Positions 18,236 through 26,488 of a DNA stretch of 64,000 nt are shown here, one piece after another. Location of the stretch: NCBI GenBank assembly GCA_963822095.1, contig CAWGGS010000039.1, forward strand, positions 158,375-222,374, given 5' to 3'. Each line of letters begins with the position of its first letter. The first letter of the stretch is position 1. Position numbers and translations under genes: made by a program. The notes under the pieces are model-generated. The model did not search any database. It had not been told where the DNA came from and worked only from the letters and a program-made list of their open reading frames with translations. The stretch is from CAWGGS01 sp963822095. GTDB taxonomy: Bacteria > Desulfobacterota > Desulfobulbia > Desulfobulbales > Desulfocapsaceae.

Positions 18236-18520
18236 ATGATTTTAGAGGGCGTTAAACTCATGCTGGTCGGCATGGGCACGGTCTTTTGCTTTCTCTGGCT
18301 TACCGTCCTATGCATACAGTTGGTCTCAAGATTAACACGAAAACAAACTGCCAAGGAGCTTGAAAGTCTTGAACTTGAAAGAAAAAGAGTGGCAATGGCC
18401 AGAAAGGCAAAAAAATCCAGTCGATTGTTAGCAGCCACTCCGATTACAAATGATGATGATATCGCGGCAATAGCCGCAGCAATAGCCGTATTTGAAGCGG
18501 ACAAACTCAGAAGCTGCTGA
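18236..18520 (+). CDS. oadG: Oxaloacetate decarboxylase gamma subunit (OadG family)
   Basis: A small membrane subunit of 94 residues. It has one transmembrane helix (about 6-29, GVKLMLVGMGTVFCFLWLTVLC) followed by a charged cytoplasmic tail. The tail includes an alanine-rich DDDIAAIAAAIAVFEADK segment near the C-terminus, the usual OadG/MmdD signature for docking to the alpha subunit. The ATG at 18236 follows GAGGCG. A GTG at 18209 would add nine residues without a better site. It is the first gene of oadG-oadA-oadB, an order common for sodium-translocating decarboxylases. It holds the complex together and helps cofactor binding. Zinc ligation through a C-terminal His, as in Klebsiella, is not evident because this tail ends in SC. 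Confidence 0.85.
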   Translation: MILEGVKLMLVGMGTVFCFLWLTVLCIQLVSRLTRKQTAKELESLELERKRVAMARKAKKSSRLLAATPITNDDDIAAIAAAIAVFEADKLRSC

Positions 18521-18597
18521 TGCGTGCAGATAAAATACTTGTTTTTTTCCCTTTCACCCATCAATGACGGGGAAAATCCAACCTGAGGAGAAGAACT

Positions 18598-20394
18598 GTG
18601 GGGAAGAAAGTAATTAAATTCATGGACACGTCTTTCAGGGACGGCTTTCAGTCGGTTTTCGGCGCCAGGGTGCTTTCCGATGACTTTATGCCCGCGCTCA
18701 AGGCAACTGTCGATGCAGGCATTACCCATATTGAGGCCGGAGGCGGTGCCAGATTTCAGAGCCTCTTTCTATATTGTGGTGAATCTGCTTTTGACATGAT
18801 GGACCGCTTCCGGGCCGAAGTGGGACCCGATGTCGATCTTCAGACACTGGCTCGAGGTATCAACGTTGTCGCACTGAGCCAATGCCCAAGGGACATCATC
18901 GATCTTCATGCCAAGATGTTCAAAAAGCATGGAATGACCACCATCAGAAACTTCGATGCCTTAAATGATGTGCGGAATCTGGAATACTCCGGTGAACGCA
19001 TTGCCCATCATGGCCTCCATCATCAGGTGGTCATATCAATGATGGATCTTCCTCCGGGATGTACCGGGGCCCATACCGCGGAATTTTATATCGATCGCCT
19101 GAAACAAATCCTGGCTGCCGGCATCCCTTTCCACTCTATCTGCTTCAAAGATGCCTCGGGAACCGCGAATCCCAGAAAGGTCTACGAGACCCTTAAAGCC
19201 GCGCGCAAAGTTGTCCCCGAAGACACCATTCTCTGGTTCCATACCCATGATACTGCGGGGCTGGCCATTTCCCAGAATCTTGCCGCCGTTGAAGGTGGGG
19301 CAACAGGTATCGATCTGGCCAAGAGTCCGGTCAGCGGTGGTACCTGCCAGGCGGATATCCTTTCGATGATGCACGCTCTCAAAGGCACCGATTTTACGCT
19401 TGATCTCGATTACGAAAAAATTCTCCTTGCCTCGGAATCATTTGAAAGGGCCATGAAGGACTATTTCTTCCCACCGGAGGCCAAGATGGTCTCTCCGACC
19501 GTCACCCTTTCACCAATGCCCGGCGGGGCACTTACAGCCAATACGATGATGATGCGGGACACCGGCACGCTTCATCTCTACGCGGCTGTTATTAAGGAGA
19601 TGTCAGAGGTTGTAGCCAGGGGTGGTTTCGGGACATCCGTCACCCCTGTCTCCCAGTTCTATTTTCAACAGGCCTATTTAAATGTAACCCAGGGAAAATG
19701 GAAAAAAATCAACCCGAATTACGGTAATATGGTCCTTGGATATTTCGGAAGAACACCGGCACCGCCCGATCCGGAAATCGTCAAACTCGCATCCGAACAA
19801 CTTGGAAAACCCGTTTTCACCGACAACCCACTCGATATCCTCGAACCAGGAATTCCCAAGGCCACCAAGATCCTGGAAGACAACAACCTTCCGGTCAATG
19901 ATGAAAACCTCTTCATTATCGCCAGTTGTGAACAGAAGGGTCTCGACTTTCTCCTGGGCAATGCCAAGGTAAACGTACGGAAAATCTCCGACGAAAAGCC
20001 GGAACCGCAAAAAAAGAAGGCCACCCCGAAGGCTGCTGCCCCAAGTGGACCCAGAAACTACACCATTATGGTAAACAACAGGCCCTATAACGTGGTCGTG
20101 GCTGAAGGAACTCAGGCTATACAGGCTACACCGACCGGTCAGATTCCTGCCACAGATCCAGCACCATCCGAGACCGACGACGGCACCGCAGTGGACGCCC
20201 CGACTCCAGGCAATATTGTCAAAGTCCTGGTCGAGGTTGGTGACCAGGTAGAAAAAGATCATCCCCTGGTGATCATGGAAGCTATGAAAATGGAATCTGA
20301 GGTCAAATCACCTGTTGCCGGTAGGATCATCGCGGTGCATGTCGCCTCCGGCGATACGGTACAGACATCAGAACCATTGGTTACCATCGGCTAA
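18598..20394 (+). CDS. oadA: Sodium-pump decarboxylase alpha subunit with biotin carrier
   Basis: Carboxyltransferase subunit of 598 residues. It moves CO2 from the acid (most likely oxaloacetate) to biotin. The N-terminal TIM barrel begins with FMDTSFRDGFQS, where the aspartates and arginine bind metal and substrate. It also has FDALNDVRNLEY and SICFKDASGTANP, where the lysine of CFKD is the likely carboxylated or metal-linked residue. A conserved PYC_OADA domain covers about 290-470. A Pro/Ala/Lys-rich linker (480-530) leads to the biotinyl domain, with EAMKMES and the acceptor lysine near residue 564. It starts at GTG 18598 after GAGGAGAA. The N-terminus is somewhat diverged from classical OadA. 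Transcarboxylase 5S or pyruvate-carboxylase B roles are possible, but neighbouring oadB and oadG favour a sodium pump. Confidence 0.88.
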   Translation: MGKKVIKFMDTSFRDGFQSVFGARVLSDDFMPALKATVDAGITHIEAGGGARFQSLFLYCGESAFDMMDRFRAEVGPDVDLQTLARGINVVALSQCPRDIIDLHAKMFKKHGMTTIRNFDALNDVRNLEYSGERIAHHGLHHQVVISMMDLPPGCTGAHTAEFYIDRLKQILAAGIPFHSICFKDASGTANPRKVYETLKAARKVVPEDTILWFHTHDTAGLAISQNLAAVEGGATGIDLAKSPVSGGTCQADILSMMHALKGTDFTLDLDYEKILLASESFERAMKDYFFPPEAKMVSPTVTLSPMPGGALTANTMMMRDTGTLHLYAAVIKEMSEVVARGGFGTSVTPVSQFYFQQAYLNVTQGKWKKINPNYGNMVLGYFGRTPAPPDPEIVKLASEQLGKPVFTDNPLDILEPGIPKATKILEDNNLPVNDENLFIIASCEQKGLDFLLGNAKVNVRKISDEKPEPQKKKATPKAAAPSGPRNYTIMVNNRPYNVVVAEGTQAIQATPTGQIPATDPAPSETDDGTAVDAPTPGNIVKVLVEVGDQVEKDHPLVIMEAMKMESEVKSPVAGRIIAVHVASGDTVQTSEPLVTIG

Positions 20395-20454
20395 TAGAGC
20401 ACTGCGGGCATGGGCCTGCAGTGTCACCGCTTTTTTCATGCCAGGTTACTCGTT

Positions 20455-21981
20455 ATGAAAATAAAAATCTTCGTGCTCACTGTCTTGAGCTTTTTCTCCA
20501 TTGCTCTTGCTTCCGGTTATGCCGACACCACACCGGGGGGGACGAATGTTGAGATCAAATCCCCAGCCGATGCCAAGGTCTTACGGGTGGACATCGAACC
20601 GGGAACCTACGTCTACAGCGGGGACCTCCTTGCCACCCTGAAAAAAGACGACGGAACGAAAATCGAACTGAGGGCGGGTGTATCCGGAAAGATACTCACC
20701 GTAAACACAGAATCCTACAAGAAGGTAAAAGAAGGCGATATCATTGGTACTATGCAGTCCTATGCCATCGTCACGGATCAACCAAACAACGCAATAGGAA
20801 AAAAACTGCCGACCATCGGAAAACTCTTTGTTAATCTCTTCCAGACAACCGGCATCTACGACATATTCAAAAACCAGTTTACCAAGGATTGGACTATCGG
20901 CTTTGGCCGAGTCCTGATGATCATTGTCGCTCTGGTAGTCCTCTATCTGGGTATATTCAAGGGATTCGAGCCACTCCTACTTATCCCCATCGGTTATGGT
21001 GCGATCCTGTCCAATATTCCGCTAGCCGGGATCTCCGAACCCGGTGGAATTTTAAGCTATGTCTATACGGTTGGGATATCCACCGGCGTTTTTCCACTCT
21101 TGATATTCATGGGGGTCGGCGCGCTGACCGATTTTGGCCCAATGATTGCCAACCCGTTAACCATCCTCCTGGGTGCCGCAGCTCAATTGGGTATCTTTGC
21201 CACACTGCTGGGAGCACTGTTTTTATCCCAACACGTACCGGGAATCAACTTTTCACTGCGAGATGCAGCATCAATAGGCATCATAGGTGGTGCGGACGGC
21301 CCGACGGCAATCTTCCTCTCCAGCCGCCTCTCGCCCAGGCTGCTCGGCTCCATTGCCATCGCCGCCTATTCATATATGGCCCTGGTCCCGATCATCCAGC
21401 CACCGATCATGAGATGGCTCACCACCCCGGAAGAACGCCAAATCAAGATGGTCCAGCTTCGGCATGTATCAAAGATTGAGAAGATTATTCTGCCGCTGAT
21501 GGTCTTGGGCCTTTGCGCACTGTTGCTGCCCTCGGCGGCTCCGCTGATCGGTATGTTCATGCTCGGCAACCTCGCCAAGGAATGTGGGGTGGTGGAACGG
21601 CTCTCCGATACCATGAAGAATTCGCTGATGTATACCGTCATCATCTTTCTGGGTCTTGCCGTCGGCAGTAAACTCTCGGCGGACAAGTTTTTGAATATTG
21701 AGACGTTGGGAATCCTGATACTCGGGATGGTTGCCTTCAGTATCGGTACGGCAGGAGGACTCTTGCTGGCAAAACTTATGAACAAGATCATCAAGACTCC
21801 CATCAATCCCCTGATCGGGGCGGCAGGCGTATCCGCTGTGCCGATGTCGGCCAGGGTGGTCAACAAAGTCGGTCTGGAGGCCAATCCCCAAAATCATCTG
21901 ATCATGCACGCAATGGGACCCAATGTGGCAGGCGTTATCGGCTCCGCAGTCGCAGCCGGTGTTCTGCTGGCCCTTCTCTGA
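20455..21981 (+). CDS. oadB: Sodium-pump decarboxylase beta subunit with exported lipoyl-like domain
   Basis: Membrane subunit that decarboxylates carboxybiotin and exports sodium, 508 residues. The C-terminal 370 residues are a standard OadB core. It includes MGVGALTDFGPMIANP with the sodium-site aspartate, GIIGGADGPTAIF, and the closing GPNVAGVIGSAVAAG. Unusually, the N-terminus has a signal peptide (about 1-23, ending SGYA). It is followed by a lipoyl/biotinyl-like barrel (about 30-100, VEIKSPADAKVLRVDIEPG...VKEGDIIGTM) that lacks the MKM acceptor lysine. Ordinary OadB proteins start directly with membrane helices. The ATG at 20455 was preferred to 20410 because it gives a clean signal peptide. 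The operon ends with a terminator 39 bases downstream. Confidence 0.87.
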   Translation: MKIKIFVLTVLSFFSIALASGYADTTPGGTNVEIKSPADAKVLRVDIEPGTYVYSGDLLATLKKDDGTKIELRAGVSGKILTVNTESYKKVKEGDIIGTMQSYAIVTDQPNNAIGKKLPTIGKLFVNLFQTTGIYDIFKNQFTKDWTIGFGRVLMIIVALVVLYLGIFKGFEPLLLIPIGYGAILSNIPLAGISEPGGILSYVYTVGISTGVFPLLIFMGVGALTDFGPMIANPLTILLGAAAQLGIFATLLGALFLSQHVPGINFSLRDAASIGIIGGADGPTAIFLSSRLSPRLLGSIAIAAYSYMALVPIIQPPIMRWLTTPEERQIKMVQLRHVSKIEKIILPLMVLGLCALLLPSAAPLIGMFMLGNLAKECGVVERLSDTMKNSLMYTVIIFLGLAVGSKLSADKFLNIETLGILILGMVAFSIGTAGGLLLAKLMNKIIKTPINPLIGAAGVSAVPMSARVVNKVGLEANPQNHLIMHAMGPNVAGVIGSAVAAGVLLALL

Positions 21982-22019
21982 TTCGCCCTCTCCTGTTTGG
22001 GCCCTTTGTTGAAATGGGT

Positions 22020-22054
22020 AAGCCGGATCCTCCTTGCCGGGGATGCGGCTTTTT
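22020..22054 (+). terminator. Intrinsic terminator of oadGAB
   Basis: The stem is AAGCCG-G-ATCC paired with GGAT-G-CGGCTT, with one internal mismatch and a roughly 10-base loop. A five-base T tract follows at 22050-22054. A repeat element begins 1-2 bases after the T tract. Confidence 0.75.
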
Positions 22055-22055
22055 G

Positions 22056-22320
22056 GGTTCTTCCGGAATAATCGTACTTTTTGGTAAAGTCGAAAGCAAC
22101 AATCCATCGGAGGTTATCTCTTCCGGCCGCTGCTTTGCGGCTTTATTGCCGGTAAACCATGGATGACAGACAGGCCGTCCCTGGCCTGCTGTCAGATGCG
22201 GACGTCCTGTCCGCAACCCTCCGGGCCTCATGTGGTTCCCCGTCCGGCCTCCGCGAGGCGTCCTCCAGAGATAAGCTCCGCCTCCCGAGTTTTAGAAAAG
22301 TACGCATACGTCGGATGAAC
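22056..22320. repeat. MITE-like inverted-repeat element, copy A
   Basis: A 265-bp non-coding element. The left terminal repeat starts GTTCTTCCGGAATAATCGTA (from 22057). The right end (22296-22320), reverse complemented, starts GTTCATCCGACGTATGCGTA. The two ends match at 19 of 25 positions. The interior has a GC-rich hairpin (CAGGCC / GGCCTG) and a GCGGACAGGACG block, which are also found in copy B in the opposite orientation. It sits directly against the oadB terminator T tract and ends 8 bases before the fabI stop. No transposase is encoded. Confidence 0.75.
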
Positions 22321-22328
22321 TTTTTTTT

Positions 22329-23141
22329 TCAGGAAACTGCAGCTTTGACGATATCCTTGTCAAAATAGTTAATCGCCATGCCCGCATCAACGATCACCGT
22401 CTGGGCCGTGATCCCCGACGAACGCCCGGAGAGAAGAAAGACAGCGGCATCGGCCGCCTCCTGGGTGGTTAAGGCCTTTTTCCTGAGTGTCGCCTTTTCG
22501 GCAAAAAGATAGCTATCTACGTATCCGGGTATCCCCGCCGAAGCCGAGGTCTTTAAAAGTCCGGGAGCAACGGCGTTGAAACGAACGGAGGAAAAGGCCG
22601 AAAAGCTTTTGGCGAGAAAACAAAGAGATGAGTCCAGAGCTGCCTTGATCGGTGCCATATACCCGTAATTCTCGGCTGCCATCCTGGTAGTAGAGATGGA
22701 GATGGTCACCACAGAGCCGTCTGAGACGATCAAATCTTTGAAGTGATTGGCAATGGATATAAGAGAAAAACATGAGATATTGACAGCCTGCAAAAAATCG
22801 GCCCGGGAGGTCTCATGAAACGGCTTAAAACCATCGGAATAGTCCGCGAAGGCAATTGAATGAACGATGCCGTCTAATCGACCACCATGCCCGGCGTTGA
22901 TTACTTCCGCTATCTGATCCCGGACCCGAGTTATATTTTCCTCCTCTTCCACATCGCATATAAAGACCGGGGAATCCGGGAAAACCTGGCAGACATTTTT
23001 TTTCCTCTCGGCCGAACGCACGACATGGATAACCTGAGCACCCTCGGCCACAAGGGTTTTGGCGATTGCACAGGCCACCGATTTCTTGTTGGCCATGCCA
23101 AAGACGACAAACCGTTTTTGTTCAAGATTCAAAAAGCCCAT
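22329..23141 (-). CDS. fabI: Enoyl-[acyl-carrier-protein] reductase, FabI type
   Basis: Last reductive step of each fatty-acid elongation cycle, NAD(P)H-dependent and cytoplasmic. The 270-residue short-chain dehydrogenase has a FabI-type nucleotide-binding start (FVVFGMANKKSVACAIAKTL). It has a DGIVHSIAFAD motif near 90 and a Y-x6-K catalytic pair in NYGYMAPIKAA near 158. VDAGMAINYF is near the C-terminus. FabI usually has MG before LAKA. Here the intervening residues are M-A-P-I, so the protein is somewhat diverged. It could be a specialised enoyl reductase. It is alone on its strand. The hydantoinase-type gene is divergent and starts 179 bases away. The MITE-like element A lies 8 bases beyond its stop codon. 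Confidence 0.85.
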   Translation of the reverse strand: MGFLNLEQKRFVVFGMANKKSVACAIAKTLVAEGAQVIHVVRSAERKKNVCQVFPDSPVFICDVEEEENITRVRDQIAEVINAGHGGRLDGIVHSIAFADYSDGFKPFHETSRADFLQAVNISCFSLISIANHFKDLIVSDGSVVTISISTTRMAAENYGYMAPIKAALDSSLCFLAKSFSAFSSVRFNAVAPGLLKTSASAGIPGYVDSYLFAEKATLRKKALTTQEAADAAVFLLSGRSSGITAQTVIVDAGMAINYFDKDIVKAAVS

Positions 23142-23182
23142 AGCACCTTGGAAAAATGGAGAAAGAGAAAAAACATCGCAGC

Positions 23183-23299
23183 CTAAATCCAGTCGTCAGG
23201 ATACACCAGGGGAAGAATTGACACAAGCAACAAAGATAGATAGAATATCTGCTGGAAAATACCCTGCGGCCGAATACGACAAAGAGCTTTTCTATACAC
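23183..23299 (-). CDS. Possible 38-residue membrane peptide upstream of fabI
   Basis: A GTG at 23299 is preceded, 4 bases away, by AAGGAGGTGA, an almost perfect match to the anti-Shine-Dalgarno complement. It opens 38 codons with a hydrophobic C-terminal stretch (GIFQQIFYLSLLLVSILPLV). The frame stops at 23183, 41 bases before the fabI start, so it could be a leader peptide. No homologue is known to me. The only support is the ribosome site and the hydrophobicity. Confidence 0.25.
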   Translation of the reverse strand: MYRKALCRIRPQGIFQQIFYLSLLLVSILPLVYPDDWI

Positions 23300-23319
23300 C
23301 TCACCTCCTTCGTGTAATA

Positions 23320-25008
23320 ATGCAACAGTACATAATTGGAATTGATACCGGCGGAACCTATACAGACGCTGCCCTTCTGGATGCCGAGACCGGCAACGTG
23401 ATTGCATCCGCCAAAGAACCCACCACCCACCATCGGTTATCCATCGGCACAGGAAAGGCCCTGGGTTCTCTCTTCTTAAAGGCCGAGCTCAACCCCGAAC
23501 AAATCCTTTCAATAGGGGTTTCATCTACACTTGCCACCAACAGTGTTGTGGAAAATAAAGGGGCCCGGGTGGCACTCCTGATCATCGGCTACGTCAAACA
23601 TTTCAAGATTCCGGTCAAGGCCGTTATTTTTATCAAGGGAGGGCATACCATCAAAGGGGAAGAAGAAGAACCCCTTGACCTTGAATACCTGGTCGACATA
23701 GTGAATGGACTGAAAAATGAGGTGGATGCCTATGGGGTCTGTGCTGCCATGTCCATGGAAAACCCCACCCATGAACTGGTTGCCGAGAAGGCAATTTCCA
23801 TGATCGACCCCAAACCGGTCTTCTGCTCCCATCGAATCAGCCACCTCGCGGGCATGCAGGAACGAGCAGCCACAGCGGGACTCCATGCCAGGCTTATGCC
23901 TATCATGCAGGAGTATGTAGCAGGCGTCCAAGAGGCCATGACCGATCACCTCCTCCATTGTCCGCTGGTAATGATCGGCGGTAACGGCAAGGTCGTCTCT
24001 TCACGGCAAGCCATCCAAATGGCGGGTGTAACTGTGGCCAGCGGCCCGGCCTGCACAGCCACTTTCGGGGCCATGAACTCCACTACCGACAGCCTGGTCA
24101 TCGATGTCGGCGGGACAACCACCGACATCGCGATGATCGAAAACAGCACCCCCTTGCTGTCCCAGGATGGCTGCACGATTGGTGACTGGAAGACCCACAT
24201 CGAGGCGGTCGACATGGTTACCGGAGGCATCGGTGGAGACAGCCATGTCATAATCGATGAACAGGGGGGGTTGACGATTGGTCCAACCAGGGTTATCCCA
24301 CTGGCCATGGCCGCCGGCTTTCCGAATGTTACCCAATGGCTCGGCCATTCAGCCAATTCAAAATGTATCCGGCTTATATCAGACCGGCTTCCGCCCGCCG
24401 ATGTCCTGCCGGCACTGCTCTCGCTTCTTAAAAAAGGTCCTGCAACACCCAAAATGATTCGCAGGGAGACCGGCATGGGTGGAGTTCCACTGGAAGCCCA
24501 ACTGGAAAAACTCTCCAGAAATCAGGTGATCATCGAAACAGGATTTACCCCGACGGACGCCCTGCATGTCCTTGGTGAAATCTCTCTTGGAGAGAGAAAA
24601 ACGTCCCTTGCCGGAGCCGAAAGCTTAGGCAAACTGGTCGGTAGAAATCCTGAAGAATTCTGTCGCATGGTCATCGCCAAGACGGAAGAAAAGATAGAAA
24701 ATCTGATCCTTAAATATATCTTCAACCGCTACTGGGGGCAAACGCTTACGAATTTTATCTCGACCAGGAACAACCACCCCATCCTCCAGGTTGATTTTTC
24801 TCTGAAGGTCCCATTGATTGGAATCGGTGCTGCCGCCTTGTTTTTTCTCCCCAATGTCGCTTCCCGTTTATCTACTTCAGTGACATTTCCGGATAATTAT
24901 GCAGTGGGCAACGCCATTGGTGCAGCGATGATCTGCCGGAATTCTCCCTGCTCCGATGAGTATGCCGTCAATGATAGCGCCTCATCACTAAAGGTATTAC
25001 AAGAATGA
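23320..25008 (+). CDS. Hydantoinase/oxoprolinase family protein (HyuA-like)
   Basis: A 562-residue cytoplasmic protein of the ASKHA-fold hydantoinase A group. The N-terminal phosphate-binding motif is IGIDTGGTYTDAALLD (residues 5-20). The second nucleotide motif, VIDVGGTTTDIAMI, lies near 260. Family members hydrolyse cyclic amides such as 5-oxoproline or hydantoins with ATP, or carboxylate acetone-like substrates. They usually pair with a HyuB subunit. No hyuB gene follows, so the substrate is open. The ATG at 23320 begins right at the conserved strand. A longer in-frame start at 23059 would overlap the fabI coding region. It is the first of four closely spaced rightward genes. Its end overlaps the next gene by four bases (ATGA). 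Confidence 0.82.
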   Translation: MQQYIIGIDTGGTYTDAALLDAETGNVIASAKEPTTHHRLSIGTGKALGSLFLKAELNPEQILSIGVSSTLATNSVVENKGARVALLIIGYVKHFKIPVKAVIFIKGGHTIKGEEEEPLDLEYLVDIVNGLKNEVDAYGVCAAMSMENPTHELVAEKAISMIDPKPVFCSHRISHLAGMQERAATAGLHARLMPIMQEYVAGVQEAMTDHLLHCPLVMIGGNGKVVSSRQAIQMAGVTVASGPACTATFGAMNSTTDSLVIDVGGTTTDIAMIENSTPLLSQDGCTIGDWKTHIEAVDMVTGGIGGDSHVIIDEQGGLTIGPTRVIPLAMAAGFPNVTQWLGHSANSKCIRLISDRLPPADVLPALLSLLKKGPATPKMIRRETGMGGVPLEAQLEKLSRNQVIIETGFTPTDALHVLGEISLGERKTSLAGAESLGKLVGRNPEEFCRMVIAKTEEKIENLILKYIFNRYWGQTLTNFISTRNNHPILQVDFSLKVPLIGIGAAALFFLPNVASRLSTSVTFPDNYAVGNAIGAAMICRNSPCSDEYAVNDSASSLKVLQE

Positions 25009-25202
25009 CGAAGGAAGATTCACGGCAGAAGACCTGTGAGGTCTGCGAAGGTTCCGGCCAGGTCTGCTCATTTAAAGGGGTCAGCAGGTTCGCCCTGACA
25101 TGGGAAGATTGCCCGATATGCGGAGGAATGGGTTTTACTCTTTCCCCGACGGAAAAAGACGGACAAGAAACCGACCCTGACGGGGAGGACGACGAGAAAT
25201 GA
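25005..25202 (+). CDS. Small zinc-ribbon protein with two CxxCxGxG motifs
   Basis: A 65-residue acidic protein with two DnaJ-type motifs, CEVCEGSG (about 11-18) and CPICGGMG (about 37-44). They could form one zinc site. A ten-residue acidic tail follows (DPDGEDDEK). It overlaps the hydantoinase-type gene by four bases (ATGA), which indicates coupled translation. I do not recognise a named family. The arrangement suggests a metal-holding or redox accessory for the upstream enzyme, but this is only inference. An ATGA-coupled frame of about 20 codons also starts at 25199. It is short and not called. Confidence 0.7.
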   Translation: MTKEDSRQKTCEVCEGSGQVCSFKGVSRFALTWEDCPICGGMGFTLSPTEKDGQETDPDGEDDEK

Positions 25203-25248
25203 AAAACTCTTACCTCGTCCCGTCCGGACCTTGGAGGGCTGCTGTCTC

Positions 25249-25695
25249 TTGCATGATCACCTGATCAACAATGGGCTGCCGGCACTTTTCCTGCTCAGCT
25301 TTCTGGCATCGACCCTCCTTCCTCTTGGTTCAGAATGGCTTTTGATCGTGATGATCGTCGGAGGTCGCTCCATCGAGAGTGTTGTTGCAGTTGCCACGAT
25401 CGGCAACTATCTGGGAGCTTGCACAACCTATCTGGTAGGACTCTGGGGATCCACATATCTTATCACCAAAATCCTCCGTATAAGCGATGAAAATCTCACC
25501 AGGGCGGATTCACTGTACAGGAAATATGGATCCTGGTCTTTGCTCCTGTCCTGGCTGCCTGTGGTCGGGGATCCGCTCTGCCTGCTGGGGGGGATCTTCC
25601 GTGTCCGCTTTTTTCACTACTCCATTCTCGTATTCTCCGGTAAACTGGCGCGCTACATAACCGTTGCTCTCGTCACAAAAATGAGCATTCAATAA
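25249..25695 (+). CDS. YqaA-family membrane protein
   Basis: A 148-residue inner-membrane protein of the SNARE-associated/DedA superfamily. The YqaA-like start is LPALFLLSFLASTLLPLGSEW. A gap-type re-entrant motif follows with YRKYGSWSLLLSWLPVVGDPLCLLGG near 88-113, including the G-x-W and P-x-x-GDP segments of the family. I used the TTG at 25249 because GGAGGG lies about 10 bases upstream. No ATG gives a complete first helix. Family members are linked to undecaprenyl-phosphate or phosphatidylethanolamine flipping and envelope homeostasis. The specific lipid is not predictable. It follows the zinc-ribbon gene by 46 bases and precedes the YkgJ-type gene by 12, so it is probably in the same operon. 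Confidence 0.75.
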   Translation: MHDHLINNGLPALFLLSFLASTLLPLGSEWLLIVMIVGGRSIESVVAVATIGNYLGACTTYLVGLWGSTYLITKILRISDENLTRADSLYRKYGSWSLLLSWLPVVGDPLCLLGGIFRVRFFHYSILVFSGKLARYITVALVTKMSIQ

Positions 25696-25707
25696 GGTAT
25701 ACAACCC

Positions 25708-26445
25708 ATGAAAGAAAAAATCTTACTGACCATCTACGATGAATACGACAAGTGGTCGGCCCTAATTCCACGTGTCTGCAACAAGGGATGTTCGACCTGC
25801 TGCACCCAAAATGTAACGATCACGGCCCTTGAGGGCGAACGCATTCTCGACTATATCTGTCATCAGGGAATGGAACAATGGTTTGCCGATCGCCTGCGGA
25901 CCTCTCAGCCGCCTCCCCCGCCATCACTGACCATCAACGAATATGCCACCAATTGTTTCCAACAACTCGAGACAACAGACAGGTCCGACACCGAATATTA
26001 TGCGGCCTGCCCCTTCCTGGAGTCGGACTGCTGCTCAATCTACCCGGTTCGATCGTTTGGATGCCGCTGCTTCATCTCCAAAAACCCCTGTGATACCGAA
26101 GGGACCGCCATTGTTCCTGACTATTATGTCGCCGCCTCGACCGCGATGACCCAGATAATTGAACATCTTGGCCAAAACGAATACTGGGGGAATATGTCCG
26201 ATGTCCTCCTCAGTCTCTGCGATATCTCAAAATATCAGGCAATCAAACGTTTTCTACCTGATAATTCCATGATCATAAAGGCCCGGCTGAGAGTGAAAAG
26301 AGCCAGGACTTTACCTGGATTTCTCCTTCTTGAGGAGGAGCGTCAAAAGGTCATTCCACTTATTGAAAGCATCTTTTCAACCCAGGTGGATGGCAGAAGC
26401 ATTCGCGATATCCTGAACGGAAGGGGAAAACCTCCCTTAAAATAA
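25708..26445 (+). CDS. YkgJ-type cysteine-cluster protein
   Basis: A 245-residue cytoplasmic protein of the UPF0153/YkgJ group. It has CNKGCSTCC at about 23-31, then CPFLESDCCSIYPVRSFGCRCF with further cysteines around 107-128. The Cx2-3C spacing suggests an iron-sulfur or zinc site. Function is unknown in the family, although roles in Fe-S or metal-dependent protein modification have been proposed. It is the last gene of the hydantoinase/zinc-ribbon/YqaA group. A second YkgJ-like protein occurs at 62294-62920, so two divergent paralogues are present here. An ATG at 25708 follows AAGGTATACAACCC, a plausible ribosome site. The gene is closed by the repeat at 26489-26610. Confidence 0.75.
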   Translation: MKEKILLTIYDEYDKWSALIPRVCNKGCSTCCTQNVTITALEGERILDYICHQGMEQWFADRLRTSQPPPPPSLTINEYATNCFQQLETTDRSDTEYYAACPFLESDCCSIYPVRSFGCRCFISKNPCDTEGTAIVPDYYVAASTAMTQIIEHLGQNEYWGNMSDVLLSLCDISKYQAIKRFLPDNSMIIKARLRVKRARTLPGFLLLEEERQKVIPLIESIFSTQVDGRSIRDILNGRGKPPLK

Positions 26446-26488
26446 GAAGAGATACATCTACAGTCTGTGCAAGAATGGTCAAGATGCG

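Noticed and set aside
18250..18300. A sigma-54-like GGCAC-N-TGC sequence near the oadG start
   Set aside because: It falls inside the oadG coding region and the spacing is not exact.
23059..23319. An upstream extension of the hydantoinase-type gene
   Set aside because: The added 87 residues overlap fabI coding sequence on the other strand and lack family similarity. The conserved fold starts at the ATG at 23320.
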